A DNA stretch of 5,902 nucleotides from an uncultured candidate division WWE3 bacterium (lineage in GTDB: Bacteria; Patescibacteriota; WWE3; UBA101185; UBA10185). Below the pieces are notes generated by a model, which was not told the DNA's origin, did no database searches, and was given only the letters and a program-made list of their open reading frames with translations. This document shows positions 5,858 to 5,902 of this stretch, piece after piece (position 1 is the stretch's first letter; each line of letters starts with the position of its first letter). The stretch spans positions 1 to 5,902 of the forward strand of contig CALKWN010000202.1 in the NCBI GenBank assembly GCA_938004185.1, written 5' to 3'. The translations under genes were made by a program, and so were the position numbers.

Positions 5858-5897
5858 TGTGAGAGGCTGGGGGTGTAATTCCCCCGGCCTACTCGAC
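5858..5897 (+). ncRNA. Group II intron domain VI with branch-point A, copy 2
   Basis: The bulged branch-point A is 5891, seven bases from the 3' end. The upper stem pairs GGGGG with CCCCC (5881-5885) without a gap, so this is probably the ancestral form and copy 1 has lost a C. Confidence 0.85.
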
Positions 5898-5902
5898 TCA
5901 AC
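5898..5902 (+). repeat. Integron attC site 2, start of the 3' part
   Basis: TCAAC is the same five bases that follow copy 1 and would be the beginning of the L'' region. The rest of this attC, and so the test of its pairing with 3985-3996, lies beyond the window. Confidence 0.55.

Larger units (their letters stand above)
3997..5897 (+). mobile_element. Group II intron copy 2 (class D-like, with ORF), inserted in attC
   Basis: A second full-length copy, 1901 bases, offset by 3984 from the first and in the same direction. The only difference I found is one extra C in domain VI (5881-5885). It also starts at GTGTG and ends at GAC. The differing 5' exon shows an independent insertion site, not a simple tandem duplication of intron plus flank. 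Near identity means recent spread or ongoing gene conversion. The two copies form direct repeats that could recombine and delete or circularise the 3984-base interval. Confidence 0.9.

Noticed and set aside
1..5902. CRISPR array, tRNA or rRNA genes
   Set aside because: No short regularly spaced repeats and no cloverleaf or rRNA signature were seen; the only long repeat is the pair of introns.

Overview
The window is a piece of an integron gene-cassette array remodelled by two kinds of mobile DNA. Two copies of a 1.9-kb group II intron (13-1912 and 3997-5897) lie in direct orientation. Between them are the rest of an attC recombination site, an AT-rich cassette gene for a Doc/Fic-family protein, and an IS30-family insertion sequence on the opposite strand. 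The host cannot be named from this sequence. The attC sites, the RmInt1-like intron and the IS30 element fit a gammaproteobacterium, perhaps an environmental or marine one, with a cassette array; this is inference.

Layout. Bases 1-12 are the start of an attC site (R'' box CTAACAA plus spacer). Intron copy 1 follows, with a 5' GTGTG boundary, a reverse transcriptase/maturase without an endonuclease domain, a classical domain V, a domain VI with bulged A1906, and a 3' end at C1912. The attC resumes at 1913 and ends at the R' core GTTATGC (2005-2011). The Doc-like gene starts 30 bases later behind a good ribosome binding site (2041-2895). The IS30-family element occupies about 2910-3974 on the minus strand, with imperfect inverted repeats and a full DD(33)E transposase. 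Right after it, CTAACAATCGCT (3985-3996) is the start of a second attC, split at the same position by intron copy 2. The last five bases (TCAAC) are the resumption of that attC.

How the parts fit. Removing intron 1 on paper gives CTAACAACTGCT joined to TCAACCTGA, which has the R''-spacer-L'' spacing of ordinary attC sites. The introns therefore entered attC sites between R'' and L'', in the same sense as the cassette genes. An array transcript could have the introns spliced out, while at DNA level each attC is split by 1.9 kb. This differs from the well-known group IIC-attC introns, which enter the bottom strand. The two insertion sites differ at two bases of the 5' exon, and one candidate intron guide sequence (AGCGGT) could read both through single G-U wobbles.

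The Doc-like protein keeps every residue of the Fic/Doc motif but has about 110 extra C-terminal residues and no separate antitoxin gene in view. The IS30 element shows no clear target duplication, and its transposase frame runs 16 codons past the inverted repeat into the 3' end of the Doc gene.
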